From an uncultured beta proteobacterium (GTDB lineage Bacteria; Pseudomonadota; Gammaproteobacteria; Burkholderiales; Rhodocyclaceae), in assembly GCA_903959855.1 (NCBI GenBank), contig CAJBYR010000022.1, positions 1-51,681 of the forward strand: a stretch of 51,681 nt of DNA, read 5' to 3'. Numbering within the stretch: the first letter of the stretch is position 1; each line of letters opens with the position of its first letter. Of the stretch, positions 8,746-17,571 are shown one piece after another. Under the pieces are notes generated by a model, which saw only the letters and a list, made by a program, of their open reading frames with translations, ran no database searches and had not been told where the DNA came from. Made by a program: the position numbers and the translations under genes.

Positions 8746-9830
8746 CCCGCAAAGTCGCATTGATCACGGGCGTAACCGGCCAGGACGGCGCCTACCTCGC
8801 CGAATTCCTGCTCGACAAGGGCTATGAGGTGCATGGCATCAAGCGCCGCAGCTCGCTCTTCAACACCGACCGCATCGATCATCTCTACCAGGATCCGCAC
8901 GAGAAGAACCGGAAATTCGTCCTGCACCATGGCGACATGACCGACAGCTCCAGCCTGGTGCGCATCATCCAGCAGGTCCAGCCCGACGAAATCTACAACC
9001 TCGCCGCCCAAAGCCACGTTGCCGTCAGCTTTGAGGAACCCGAATACACCGCCAACTCCGATGCCCTGGGTGCCCTGCGGGTACTCGAAGCCATCCGCAT
9101 CCTCGGCCTGGAAAAGAAGACCCGCTTCTACCAGGCCAGCACCTCCGAGCTCTATGGCCTGGTGCAGGAAACCCCGCAGAAGGAGACCACCCCCTTCTAC
9201 CCGCGCAGCCCCTACGCCGTGGCCAAGCTCTACGCCTACTGGATCACGGTCAATTACCGTGAGGCCTACGGCATCTATGCCTGCAACGGCATCCTGTTCA
9301 ACCACGAAAGCCCGATCCGTGGCGAAACCTTCGTCACGCGCAAGATCACGCGGGCACTGGCCCGGATCAAGCTCGGCCTGCAGGATTGCCTGTTCCTTGG
9401 CAACATGGATTCCAAGCGCGACTGGGGCCACGCCAAGGACTACGTCGAAATGCAGTGGCTGATGCTGCAACAGGAAGCCCCGGACGACTTCGTGATTGCC
9501 ACCGGCGTCCAATACAGCGTCAGAGACTTCGTCGATGCCGCCGCCCGGGAAATCGGCATCAACGTGACCTGGAAGGGCGCGGGCGTCGAGGAGAAGGGCT
9601 TCGACGCCCAGGGCAAGTGCATCGTCCAGGTTGATCCGCGCTATTTCCGACCCACGGAAGTGGAAACCCTGTTGGGCGATGCGACCAAGGCCCGCGAGAA
9701 ACTCGGCTGGACGCCGCGAACGACCTTTGCGGAGCTGGTGGCCGAAATGGTGCGCGAGGACCTCAAGGCCGCCGAGCGCGATGAGCTGGTGAAGAAGCAC
9801 GGCTATCAGACAATGGATCGTCACGAATAA
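8742..9830 (+). CDS. gmd: GDP-mannose 4,6-dehydratase
   Basis: 362 residues. The N-terminus [16 protein letters not shown] (9-24) and [12 protein letters not shown] (34-45) are diagnostic of Gmd. The catalytic triad elements STSE (133-136) and YAVAK (158-162) are intact. The enzyme dehydrates GDP-D-mannose to GDP-4-keto-6-deoxy-D-mannose in the cytoplasm, using bound NADP. It overlaps manC by ATGA and is followed by fcl, giving a contiguous GDP-L-fucose pathway. Length is normal for the family. Confidence 0.96.
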   Translation: MTRKVALITGVTGQDGAYLAEFLLDKGYEVHGIKRRSSLFNTDRIDHLYQDPHEKNRKFVLHHGDMTDSSSLVRIIQQVQPDEIYNLAAQSHVAVSFEEPEYTANSDALGALRVLEAIRILGLEKKTRFYQASTSELYGLVQETPQKETTPFYPRSPYAVAKLYAYWITVNYREAYGIYACNGILFNHESPIRGETFVTRKITRALARIKLGLQDCLFLGNMDSKRDWGHAKDYVEMQWLMLQQEAPDDFVIATGVQYSVRDFVDAAAREIGINVTWKGAGVEEKGFDAQGKCIVQVDPRYFRPTEVETLLGDATKAREKLGWTPRTTFAELVAEMVREDLKAAERDELVKKHGYQTMDRHE

Positions 9831-10762
9831 TGGATCGCACGGCAAAGATCTACGTCGCCGGCCATCGTGGCATGGTCGGCTCCGCACTGGTGCGCCGCCT
9901 TGGCCAGGGCGGCTACACGAATATCCTGACGCGGACGCATGCTGAGCTGGACCTTCTCAACCAGGCCGCGACCCAGGATTTCCTGCAACGGGAAAAGCCC
10001 GACTTCATCTTCATCGCAGCGGCCAAGGTCGGCGGCATTCACGCCAACAACACGTTGCGTGCAGACTTCATTTACCAGAACCTGATGATCGAGGCCAACC
10101 TGATTCATGGCGCACATCAGGCCGGCGTAGAACGCCTGTGTTTTCTCGGCTCCAGTTGCATTTATCCGCGCGACTGCCCGCAGCCGATCAAGGAGGAGTA
10201 CCTGCTGACGGGTCCGTTGGAGCCGACCAACGAGCCCTATGCGATTGCAAAGATCGCGGGGATCAAGCTCTGCGAAAGCTACAACCGCCAGCACGGTGCG
10301 CAATACTTCTCGGCCATGCCGACCAATCTCTATGGCCCGAACGACCATTACGACCTGAACAACAGCCACGTTCTCCCCGCACTTATTCGCAAGGCGCATG
10401 AGGCGAAGCAGCGCGGCGACAAAGAGATTGTGGTCTGGGGCAGCGGAACGCCGCGGCGCGAGTTCCTTTTCGTGGATGATTTGGCCGATGCCTGTGTTTT
10501 CCTTATGGAACGGGGTGTTGTCGAAGGAATGTACAACGTCGGTACCGGCGAAGACGTGACCATTCGCGAACTGGCGGAGGCCGTGATGTCGGTCGTCGGC
10601 TATTCCGGCGAGATCGTGTTTGACGCTTCCAGGCCGGACGGTACGCCGAGAAAGTTGCTTGACGTCGGCCGGCTGCGCGGCATGGGGTGGCAGGCGAGGA
10701 CCGCGTTGCTGGATGGAGTCGCGCTAGCGTACCGGGATTTCCTGGCGCAGCAATCGGGCTGA
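9830..10762 (+). CDS. fcl: GDP-L-fucose synthase
   Basis: 310 residues. The NADP motif [10 protein letters not shown] is at 11-20, GSSCIYP at 107-113 and catalytic YAIAK at 137-141, all standard for WcaG/Fcl. It is the dual-function epimerase/reductase that turns GDP-4-keto-6-deoxymannose into GDP-L-fucose. The ATG overlaps the gmd stop by one base (TAATG). The manC-gmd-fcl order is the classical fucose operon, so the glycan probably contains L-fucose. Confidence 0.95.
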   Translation: MDRTAKIYVAGHRGMVGSALVRRLGQGGYTNILTRTHAELDLLNQAATQDFLQREKPDFIFIAAAKVGGIHANNTLRADFIYQNLMIEANLIHGAHQAGVERLCFLGSSCIYPRDCPQPIKEEYLLTGPLEPTNEPYAIAKIAGIKLCESYNRQHGAQYFSAMPTNLYGPNDHYDLNNSHVLPALIRKAHEAKQRGDKEIVVWGSGTPRREFLFVDDLADACVFLMERGVVEGMYNVGTGEDVTIRELAEAVMSVVGYSGEIVFDASRPDGTPRKLLDVGRLRGMGWQARTALLDGVALAYRDFLAQQSG

Positions 10763-10791
10763 CCCAGAAGCCATATTTCGGAGTCCTTCAT

Positions 10792-12159
10792 TTGAGTGCA
10801 GTTTCCAAGACCCTCGCCGTCATCGGTCTCGGCTATGTCGGCTATGTCGGCTTGCCGCTGGTCGTCGAGTTCGGCAAAAAGTACAGGACTATTGGTTTTG
10901 ATCTGTCTGAAAAAAAGATCGAGGCCTACCGCCGGCACGTCGACCCTACGGGCGAAGTTTCCGGCGAGGATCTCAAGATCGCGGTCGGCGAGGGCGGACT
11001 GGAACCCACCGCCGATCCCCGCCACATCGCCGGTGCCGATTTTTTGATCACCGCCGTTCCCATGCCGGTAGACGCGGCCCATATTCCCGACTTCGGCCCA
11101 CTGATCGGTGCCAGTACCACGGCCGGCCGGTTCATGAAGAAGGGGGCGACGGTCGTATACGAATCCACGGTATACCCCGAGGCTACCGAAGAAATCTGCA
11201 TCCCGATACTGGAAAAGCATGCCGGGCTCAAGTGGAAGCGGTATTTTCATGTGGGTTACAGCCCGGAAAGAATCAACCCCGGCGACAAGGAGTACACGCT
11301 CACCAGGATCCTCAAGGTGGTTTCCGGCGACTGCGCGGAGACGCTGGACGCGGTCGCCGCCCTTTATGGCAGCGTCATCACCGCTGGGGTGCACAAGGCC
11401 ACCAGCATCAAGGTCGCCGAAACCGCCAAAGCAATCGAGAACACCCAGCGCGATCTCAATATTGCGCTGATGAACGAACTCGCCATCATTTTCGACCGGA
11501 TCGGCATAGACACGACCGAGGTGCTCGAAGCGGCCGGGACGAAATGGAACTTCCTGAAATTCAAGCCCGGCCTCGTCGGCGGCCATTGCATCGGCGTTGA
11601 TCCCTATTGCCTGACGCACAAGGCCGAGACGCTCGGCTACCATCCGCAGGTGATCCTAGCCGGACGGCGCATAAACGACGGGATGGGCAAGTTCATCGCC
11701 GAGAAGGCCGTCAAGTTGATGATTCAGCAGGGAACCGGCATCAAGGGTGCACGAGTTGTGGTCCTGGGCCTGACCTTCAAGGAGGACTGCCCGGATCTTC
11801 GCAACAGCAAGGCGATTGACGTCATACGCGAGTTGCAGGATTTCGGATGCGAGGTCACCGTACATGATCCGCTTGCTGACGCGCAGGACGCCATGAGCGA
11901 GTACGGCCTTGCACTTACCCCCTGGGAACGGTTGCCAGCGAATGACGCAGTAGTAATCGCCGTGGCGCATTCCGCCTACCGCGTATTGTTTGAAGACAGC
12001 AAGTTCCGGAAATTTTTTCCCCGCAAACGGTTCTCGTCGATGTCAAGTCCTTCCTGCCTGACCCGATGTACGGGACAAGCGGTCAGCCTGTCTGGCGCCT
12101 CTAGGAAGCGGAGAGTCGGAATCGATAAACGTGATTGGCAGCGAGGTCGCATCGTTTGA
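10792..12159 (+). CDS. TviB/WbpA-like nucleotide sugar dehydrogenase, frameshifted near its C-terminus
   Basis: This family oxidises UDP-GlcNAc/GalNAc at C6 to the uronate. Features seen: Rossmann glycine loop (residues 12-20), the GPGLV-like turn KPGLVGGHCIGVDP with catalytic Cys266, and a UDP-binding C-terminal domain. I start at TTG 10792 with GGAG about 8 bases upstream; conserved sequence begins immediately. Two abnormalities stand out. The loop reads GLGYVGYVGLP, a 3-residue duplication. After about 12013 the frame slips: the family ending (VLVDVKSFLPDP...WRL, stop 12102-12104) is in another frame, consistent with one missing base at the T6/C4 run. As read, a foreign tail continues to 12159. 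The gene may be inactive, or the sequence may contain errors. Confidence 0.85.
   Translation: MSAVSKTLAVIGLGYVGYVGLPLVVEFGKKYRTIGFDLSEKKIEAYRRHVDPTGEVSGEDLKIAVGEGGLEPTADPRHIAGADFLITAVPMPVDAAHIPDFGPLIGASTTAGRFMKKGATVVYESTVYPEATEEICIPILEKHAGLKWKRYFHVGYSPERINPGDKEYTLTRILKVVSGDCAETLDAVAALYGSVITAGVHKATSIKVAETAKAIENTQRDLNIALMNELAIIFDRIGIDTTEVLEAAGTKWNFLKFKPGLVGGHCIGVDPYCLTHKAETLGYHPQVILAGRRINDGMGKFIAEKAVKLMIQQGTGIKGARVVVLGLTFKEDCPDLRNSKAIDVIRELQDFGCEVTVHDPLADAQDAMSEYGLALTPWERLPANDAVVIAVAHSAYRVLFEDSKFRKFFPRKRFSSMSSPSCLTRCTGQAVSLSGASRKRRVGIDKRDWQRGRIV
10831..10848 (+). repeat. 9-base tandem duplication in the Rossmann loop
   Basis: GGCTATGTC occurs twice in direct succession (10831-10839 and 10840-10848), adding Tyr-Val-Gly to the glycine-rich NAD-binding loop of the UDP-sugar dehydrogenase. 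The family normally has GLGYVGLP. The insertion is in frame. Confidence 0.9.
12013..12022 (+). other. probable frameshift site (T6 C4 homopolymer junction)
   Basis: TTTTTTCCCC sits exactly where the dehydrogenase leaves its family reading frame. Adding one base here would restore FFSPQTVLVDVKSF and an ending in WRL with stop at 12102-12104, as expected for TviB-type enzymes. It is a homopolymer indel, either in the genome or in the sequencing. Confidence 0.75.
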
Positions 12160-12788
12160 AAAATATCAGGCAGGTCGTTTGGCATCAGTCAAGTGTTGCG
12201 CGAAGCGACAGGGAGGCGCTCAACGGGCACCGTGGAGCGATCGTATGGCTAACGGGCCTTTCCGCATCAGGGAAGTCGACGATTGCGCATGGGCTTGAGG
12301 AGACCTTGCACCGGAATGGTTACCGAACATTTGTGCTGGATGGCGATAACGTCCGCCATGGACTTTGTGGCGATCTAGGTTTTTCAATTGAGGACCGGGA
12401 TGAGAATCTGCGTCGCATCGGAGAGGTTGCGAAGCTCTTTCTGGATGCCGGGACAATCGTGATTTCGGCATTCATTTCCCCGCTGTGTTCGGAGCGGGCC
12501 CGTATCAGGCAGCTGATGCCGCCCGGCGATTTTCTCGAGATCCATTGTTCGGCATCGCTGTCGGTATGCGAGGCACGCGATCCCAAGGGCCTCTATGCGA
12601 AGGCGAGGTCAGGTGAGCTGCGGGAATTTACCGGTATCAGTTCGCCCTATGAGCCGCCTACCAACCCGGAACTGGTCCTGGAGACAGGGAAGCAATCCAT
12701 CGACCGGTGCCTTGGACAGGTCCTGGATCTCATGCACGCCAGAGGCATCCTGGCGTGGGGCGTCGCCAACGGCCCGGCGACAAGCTGA
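12156..12788 (+). CDS. cysC: adenylylsulfate (APS) kinase
   Basis: 210 residues. The Walker A loop GLSASGKST is at 34-42, LDGDNVRHGL at 61-70, the FISP phospho-serine loop at 106-109, and DPKGLYAKAR and the GISSPYEPP segment follow. All CysC hallmarks are present. It phosphorylates APS to PAPS, the universal sulfuryl donor. I start at TTG 12156, with GAGG (12143-12146) upstream; that TTG overlaps the TGA of the frameshifted upstream frame. No cysDN or cysH is nearby, so this copy most likely supplies PAPS for glycan sulfation rather than assimilation. The sulfotransferase at 25282 supports that. Confidence 0.93.
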   Translation: MKNIRQVVWHQSSVARSDREALNGHRGAIVWLTGLSASGKSTIAHGLEETLHRNGYRTFVLDGDNVRHGLCGDLGFSIEDRDENLRRIGEVAKLFLDAGTIVISAFISPLCSERARIRQLMPPGDFLEIHCSASLSVCEARDPKGLYAKARSGELREFTGISSPYEPPTNPELVLETGKQSIDRCLGQVLDLMHARGILAWGVANGPATS

Positions 12789-12839
12789 ATCCATGGCGCG
12801 ACTCACCCGCATTCCGGTCGGCGTGTCAGGGGGCTACCC

Positions 12840-14567
12840 GTGATCCGGGACAAGGGCGCCAACGCAGTTCTGTCGCTCCTGAAACATTTTTTCGTCGCGT
12901 ACCCGGCCAGAACGGCATCCGTGGTCCTTCTCCTTACGCTGGCAGGGTTCGCCGAGGGAGTCGGTGTCGTCGCGCTGCTGCCGTTCATCGAATTGGCTTC
13001 CAGCGGCCCCGGCAATGCCAAGTTGGGACATATTGGCCACTGGTTTTCCGGGGCCCTGGCTTCTTTGGGCCTGACCACTTCGCTGGGGGTTCTGCTATCG
13101 CTTATCGTGCTGAGCATCGTGGCGAAGGCGGGCGTGACGCTGATCGCGATGCGCGAAGTCGGCTACGCGGTCGGCAAGCTGATGACGGACCTGCGGCATC
13201 GACTGATCAGGGCACTGATGGAGGCCCGCTGGAGCTATTTCATCGGTCAGCCGCTCGGTGTCTTTGCCAATGCCATCGGCGCGGAAACGATCCGGGCAGG
13301 TACTTCGTATCAGCAATCTGCGCGATTCGTCTCGATAATCATCCAGGCGCTGGTCTATGCGCTGGCAACCGTCATAGTTTCCTGGCGCGCAGCGCTGTTC
13401 GCGGTGCTCGCAGGCGTCATCGGGGTTCTTGTATTCCGGCGCGTGATCAGGGCGGCGCACGATTCGGGCGGGAAGCAGACAGAGTTGCTGCGGGCGCTGT
13501 CCACCAGGACAACGGATACCTTGCAGGGGATCAAGCCGATAAAGGCCATGGGTACCGAAAGGTTCGCCCTTCCGCTTCTCGACCACGAAGTTCAGGAACT
13601 GGACGAGGCGCAGCGCCAGCAGGTCTGGTCAGCTGAATTGTTGCGGGTTGCGCAGGAACCGCTGCTTGTGATTTTGTTGGCGGCAGGTATCTGGGGGGCG
13701 GTCGAACTCGGTGGCGAGTCTCTTCCATCACTCATGGTGGTTGCCTTGCTTTTTTATCGCCTGTTCAACCGTCTCCAAGCGGTTCAAGAGATCTATCAAC
13801 AGATCGCCATGGGGGAGAGCGCCTATTGGGCGATGCACGACCTCAGCGCCAATGCCGAACGCGAGCGAGAGCAAACTGAAGGAATATCCCTGCCGCCGGA
13901 GCGCGCACCGCGAATCGAGATCGACAATGTCAGCTTCTTTTACGGCGAGAGCCGGGTATTGGATGGCGCTTCAGTTACCATCGAATCGGGTGAATTTGTC
14001 GCGATCTCGGGACACTCGGGCGGTGGGAAAACGACCCTGTTGGACATGGTCTGCGGGCTTAATCGCCCCGGAGAAGGGCAGGTACGTGTCGACGGCATCG
14101 ACCTTGCGGAAGTTGAACTTGCCGCCTGGCGCAGACGCATCGGGTACGTGCCTCAGGATCCATTGCTTTTGCACGATACGGTATATCAGAACGTGGTACT
14201 GGGCGATCAGGCCATAACACGGGCTGAGGTAGAATCCGCACTGAGAATGGCCGGGCTGTGGGATGTCGTTGCGGCCCTGCCGAGGGGAATTGATACGATG
14301 GTCGGCGAGCGGGGTGGCCGCTTCTCCGGCGGGCAGCGCCAGAGAATGTCCTTGGCGCGAGCCTTGGTGCGCCGACCGGTTCTGCTGCTGCTGGATGAGA
14401 TCACCGCGGCCCTAGACGAAGAGACGGAACGTGCCGTGTGTGCGACGCTTCGACACTTGGCGGGTGAAATGACAGTCATTGCGGTTTCCCACCAAGCGGA
14501 AATGGCCCGTGTTGCCGACCGGGTTTTTCGTCTGCACGATGGAAGGTTCGTTTCTGGAAGGCAGTGA
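12840..14567 (+). CDS. ABC transporter, fused permease and ATPase (PglK/MsbA-like exporter)
   Basis: 575 residues. An N-terminal six-helix type IV exporter domain (about 1-320) is fused to an ATPase domain with Walker A GHSGGGKTT (about 391-399), the FSGGQRQRMSLARAL signature near 495 and Walker B LLLLDEITAALD. Size and context resemble PglK/WlaB, which flips undecaprenyl-linked oligosaccharides, and MsbA. In a locus without a visible Wzx this is the best flippase candidate. Start is GTG 12840. A 51-base gap separates it from cysC. Transporter family is certain; the substrate is inferred from context. Confidence 0.88.
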   Translation: MIRDKGANAVLSLLKHFFVAYPARTASVVLLLTLAGFAEGVGVVALLPFIELASSGPGNAKLGHIGHWFSGALASLGLTTSLGVLLSLIVLSIVAKAGVTLIAMREVGYAVGKLMTDLRHRLIRALMEARWSYFIGQPLGVFANAIGAETIRAGTSYQQSARFVSIIIQALVYALATVIVSWRAALFAVLAGVIGVLVFRRVIRAAHDSGGKQTELLRALSTRTTDTLQGIKPIKAMGTERFALPLLDHEVQELDEAQRQQVWSAELLRVAQEPLLVILLAAGIWGAVELGGESLPSLMVVALLFYRLFNRLQAVQEIYQQIAMGESAYWAMHDLSANAEREREQTEGISLPPERAPRIEIDNVSFFYGESRVLDGASVTIESGEFVAISGHSGGGKTTLLDMVCGLNRPGEGQVRVDGIDLAEVELAAWRRRIGYVPQDPLLLHDTVYQNVVLGDQAITRAEVESALRMAGLWDVVAALPRGIDTMVGERGGRFSGGQRQRMSLARALVRRPVLLLLDEITAALDEETERAVCATLRHLAGEMTVIAVSHQAEMARVADRVFRLHDGRFVSGRQ

Positions 14568-14637
14568 GCCGCGCTGGCGTGCGCGGGCGCTCTTAGCCAC
14601 GTTGCCGGAAATCGGCGGATTTTTGACTGGATAACAA

Positions 14638-15636
14638 ATGTCGCGGATTTTAGTGACGGGCGCCGATGGATTCATCGGCTCTCACTTGACCGAAGCCCTG
14701 GTTAGAGGCGGCCACCAGGTAAGAGCGTTCGTCCTTTACAACTCCTTCAACTCTTGGGGTTGGCTCGATCAATGCGCGGATGACGTCAAGGGAAAGTTCG
14801 AGGTTTTCGCCGGCGATGTCCGCGATCCCCATGGTGTCCGGAAAGCCATGGAGGGTTGCGATCGTGTGCTGCATCTTGCCGCCCTGATTGCCATCCCGTA
14901 CTCCTACCATTCACCCGATACCTATGTCGACGTCAATATCAAGGGTACGCTCAATGTCGTTCAGGCGGCGCGCGAACTCGGGGTTGACCGGGTCATACAC
15001 ACATCGACGAGCGAGGTGTACGGAACCGCGAAGTTCGTACCGATCACTGAGGCGCATCCGCTGCAAGGCCAGTCCCCGTATTCCGCCACGAAGATCGGTG
15101 CCGACCAGATAGCACTTTCCTTCTTTTCATCGTTCGGTACCCCGGTGGCGGTATTGCGACCGTTCAATACCTACGGTCCGCGACAATCGGCGCGGGCGGT
15201 GATCCCGACCATCATTACGCAGATTGCCGCCGGCGCGCGCCGGATAAAACTGGGGGCGCTGCACCCCACGAGAGATTTTTCCTTCGTGGAGGATACCGTT
15301 GCAGGCTTCGTAGCCGCGTTGCGCAGTCCGGGCGTCGTCGGGACGGTGACCAACATCGGCAGCGGCTTCGAAATCTCGATCGGTGAAACCGCCCGCCTGA
15401 TCGCCGAAACGATGGGCGCGGACATCGAGATCGACTGTGACGAGGATCGCCTGCGGCCGAAGAACAGCGAAGTTGAGCGCCTTTTCGCCAGCTTTGACCG
15501 CGCCCGCGAATTGATGGGCTGGACCCCGTCCTACGGCGGCCGCGACGGTTTCATGCGCGGACTGGCGAAGACGGCCGAATGGTTCGCCGACACGCGGAAT
15601 GTAGGCCGCTACAAGGCCGACCGGTACAACATCTGA
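14638..15636 (+). CDS. legB: NAD-dependent 4,6-dehydratase, legionaminic acid pathway (LegB-like)
   Basis: 332-residue extended short-chain dehydrogenase. GADGFIGSH is at 8-16, TSTSEVYG at 122-129 and catalytic YSATK at 148-152. The HLAALIAIPYSYHSPDTYVDVN stretch (79-100) is typical of LegB-type enzymes. In Campylobacter, LegB dehydrates GDP-GlcNAc to the 4-keto-6-deoxy intermediate on the way to CMP-legionaminic acid. The following genes (legF, legG, legI, ptmE, legC) complete that route, which strengthens the call. A 70-base gap precedes it and may hold a promoter, though none is clear. Confidence 0.87.
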   Translation: MSRILVTGADGFIGSHLTEALVRGGHQVRAFVLYNSFNSWGWLDQCADDVKGKFEVFAGDVRDPHGVRKAMEGCDRVLHLAALIAIPYSYHSPDTYVDVNIKGTLNVVQAARELGVDRVIHTSTSEVYGTAKFVPITEAHPLQGQSPYSATKIGADQIALSFFSSFGTPVAVLRPFNTYGPRQSARAVIPTIITQIAAGARRIKLGALHPTRDFSFVEDTVAGFVAALRSPGVVGTVTNIGSGFEISIGETARLIAETMGADIEIDCDEDRLRPKNSEVERLFASFDRARELMGWTPSYGGRDGFMRGLAKTAEWFADTRNVGRYKADRYNI

Positions 15637-15700
15637 TGAAGATCGTGTCCGCCGAGAGCAATACGCCGGTATTGGATGGCAATAGCAGGGGCTGAGACAG

Positions 15701-16387
15701 GTGCGGATTCTGGGAGTGATCATCGCGCGAGGCGGGTCCAGGCGTCTGCCGGGGAAGAACATTCGACTTCTCGGCGGAAAGCCGCTGATCGCATGGAGTA
15801 TCGATGCAGCCAGAGGTGCATCCACTCTGGATGGCGTGATCGTGTCGACCGACTCCCCCGAAATAGCCGGCGTCGCCAAAGAGTTCGGGGCGTTGGTGCC
15901 GTTTCTTCGTCCCGCCAGCCTGGCCGGCGACACCAGCAGTCCGGTCGACGTATTGCGACACGCGGCCGAATTCATGGATGGGGCGGACGGGCAAGTCGAT
16001 GTTCTCGTGTTGCTGCAGGCAACATCTCCGTTCCGGACCCCGGACGATATCGATGCGGCGGTGCGGTTGTTGCTGGAGAAGCAGGCGGATACGGTGGTTT
16101 CGGTTTCTGCCGCGAACGACCATCCATACTGGACCTGGACGGAGAGGAATGGTTTCCTGGCCCCGTATTTCTCCGCCAGCCATATGGCAATGGCGCGTCA
16201 AGCGCTGCCCCCGGCCTTCGTCGAGAACGGCGTACTGTATGTGGTTCGGCGGGAGGTTCTCCAGCAATCCGGGCTTTACGGCGAGAAAGTCGTTCCGTAT
16301 CTCATTTCGCCAGGCCACGCCGCGGATATCGACACCGAGGAGGATTTTGTAGTGGCAGAGCGCATGTTGAGCGAGGTGGCGCAGTGA
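15701..16387 (+). CDS. legF: CMP-nonulosonate cytidylyltransferase (CMP-legionaminate synthetase-like)
   Basis: 228 residues. The CTP-binding motif ARGGSRRLPGKN at 9-20 and LLQATSPFRTPDDID (about 104-118) are the NeuA/LegF/PseF hallmarks. The enzyme activates a nonulosonic acid with CTP in the cytoplasm, the last step before transfer. I start at GTG 15701, with GAGACAG just upstream. It overlaps the next gene by GTGA. Specificity for legionaminate rather than Neu5Ac or pseudaminate is inferred from the neighbours. Confidence 0.88.
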   Translation: MRILGVIIARGGSRRLPGKNIRLLGGKPLIAWSIDAARGASTLDGVIVSTDSPEIAGVAKEFGALVPFLRPASLAGDTSSPVDVLRHAAEFMDGADGQVDVLVLLQATSPFRTPDDIDAAVRLLLEKQADTVVSVSAANDHPYWTWTERNGFLAPYFSASHMAMARQALPPAFVENGVLYVVRREVLQQSGLYGEKVVPYLISPGHAADIDTEEDFVVAERMLSEVAQ

Positions 16388-17571
16388 AGCGTCGTCGCAT
16401 CCTTGCCGTAACTGGGTGTCGCTCGGACTACGGACCAATGCGACCGATCTACCGCAAAGTTGCCGCCGAACCTGAACTGGATCTCCAGCTGATGGTCACC
16501 GGCTTGCACCTGTTGCCGGAATTCCGCGACAGTCTGGCCGAGGTTCGCAGCGATTCCTTTGCCCCATCCCATGTTGTCAGCATGCTCTTGGGGGAAGAGG
16601 GTGGAAGGGCAATGGCCCAAGGGTTAGGGCTTGGGACATATGGCGCTGCCGCGTGCATCGAGAGCGTGGCTCCCGACATCGTGCTTCTGCAGGGGGACCG
16701 GGGCGACATGCTCGCAACGGCGATTGCCGCGTCCCACATGAACGTTCCGATTGTCCATATGTCGGGCGGCGACCAGACCGGTACCATCGATCAGCCGATT
16801 CGCAATGCCATTTCGCAGTTCGCGCATGTCCACCTCACAACCTGCGCCCAAAGCACCGAGCGCCTGCTTTCGATGGGTGAGGGGCAAGCCCGTGTGTTCC
16901 AGGTCGGCGAGCCGAATCTGGACGTGATTCGCACGATGGGCTTCGAGCCGCCAGAGGTTCTCGCCACGGCGCTGGACCTCGATTTTTCACGCCCGGTACT
17001 TCTGGCGACCTTGCACCCTGTAACCACCGAGTTCAACGATGCACCCGGCCAGATGCGGAACGTGCTCGACGCGCTCGATTCCCTGGCGATCCAGACGGTA
17101 TTTACCTATCCCAATGCTGATGCTGGCGGCAGGGAAATGATGGCGGTACTGGAGTCGTTCCGCGACCGTCCCTGGTTGCGCATTGTTCCCAGCTTGGGAT
17201 CCCTGCGCTACCTGAGCCTGATGCGTACGGTGTCGGCCCTGGTCGGAAACTCGAGCAGCGGTCTTCTCGAGGCGCCGTCTTTCAGACTGCCGGCGGTAAA
17301 TATCGGAACACGCCAGCACGGGCGACTCCGTGCGAGCAATGTCATTGACGTCGGGTACGGCGTCCAGGATATCCTTCGCGGTCTGGAGGTGGCCCTGGGG
17401 GGGGCGGGTTTCCGGAAAGAGCTTGCCACCTGCTCGAACCCGTATGGCGATGGCCACGCCGCCGAGCGGACGGTACGCATTCTCGCCTCCTTGGAGCTGT
17501 CGCCGCTCCTGGTGGCCAAGTGGCTGCCCTCTTCCGAACAGTTTGTTGCGGCGGGCTGGGATGAGGTTTAG
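16384..17571 (+). CDS. legG: UDP-N-acetylglucosamine 2-epimerase (hydrolysing), LegG-like
   Basis: 395 residues of the GT-B-like NeuC/LegG family. The N-terminal GCRSDYGPMRP (11-21), HMSGGDQTGTIDQPIRNAIS (about 122-141) and C-terminal GNSSSGLLEAPSF (about 287-299) are conserved. It hydrolyses UDP or GDP and inverts C2 to give the free 6-deoxy-2,4-diacetamido mannose that LegI condenses with PEP. The frame is open for 700 bases upstream through legF, but homology starts at GTG 16384, which overlaps the legF stop. It contains a G8 tract at 17397-17404 and ends in TAG, overlapping the next gene by 11 bases. Confidence 0.88.
   Translation: MKRRRILAVTGCRSDYGPMRPIYRKVAAEPELDLQLMVTGLHLLPEFRDSLAEVRSDSFAPSHVVSMLLGEEGGRAMAQGLGLGTYGAAACIESVAPDIVLLQGDRGDMLATAIAASHMNVPIVHMSGGDQTGTIDQPIRNAISQFAHVHLTTCAQSTERLLSMGEGQARVFQVGEPNLDVIRTMGFEPPEVLATALDLDFSRPVLLATLHPVTTEFNDAPGQMRNVLDALDSLAIQTVFTYPNADAGGREMMAVLESFRDRPWLRIVPSLGSLRYLSLMRTVSALVGNSSSGLLEAPSFRLPAVNIGTRQHGRLRASNVIDVGYGVQDILRGLEVALGGAGFRKELATCSNPYGDGHAAERTVRILASLELSPLLVAKWLPSSEQFVAAGWDEV
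17397..17404 (+). repeat. G8 homopolymer inside legG
   Basis: Eight consecutive G at about codon 338 of 395. A one-base slip would replace the last ~58 residues. Shorter G7 runs occur in two other surface-glycan genes (18302-18308 and 27238-27244). Confidence 0.9.

Noticed and set aside
15676-16383. An N-terminal extension of LegG of over 230 residues
   Set aside because: It is legF read in another frame; conserved LegG sequence begins at GTG 16384, which overlaps the legF stop in the usual GTGA way.
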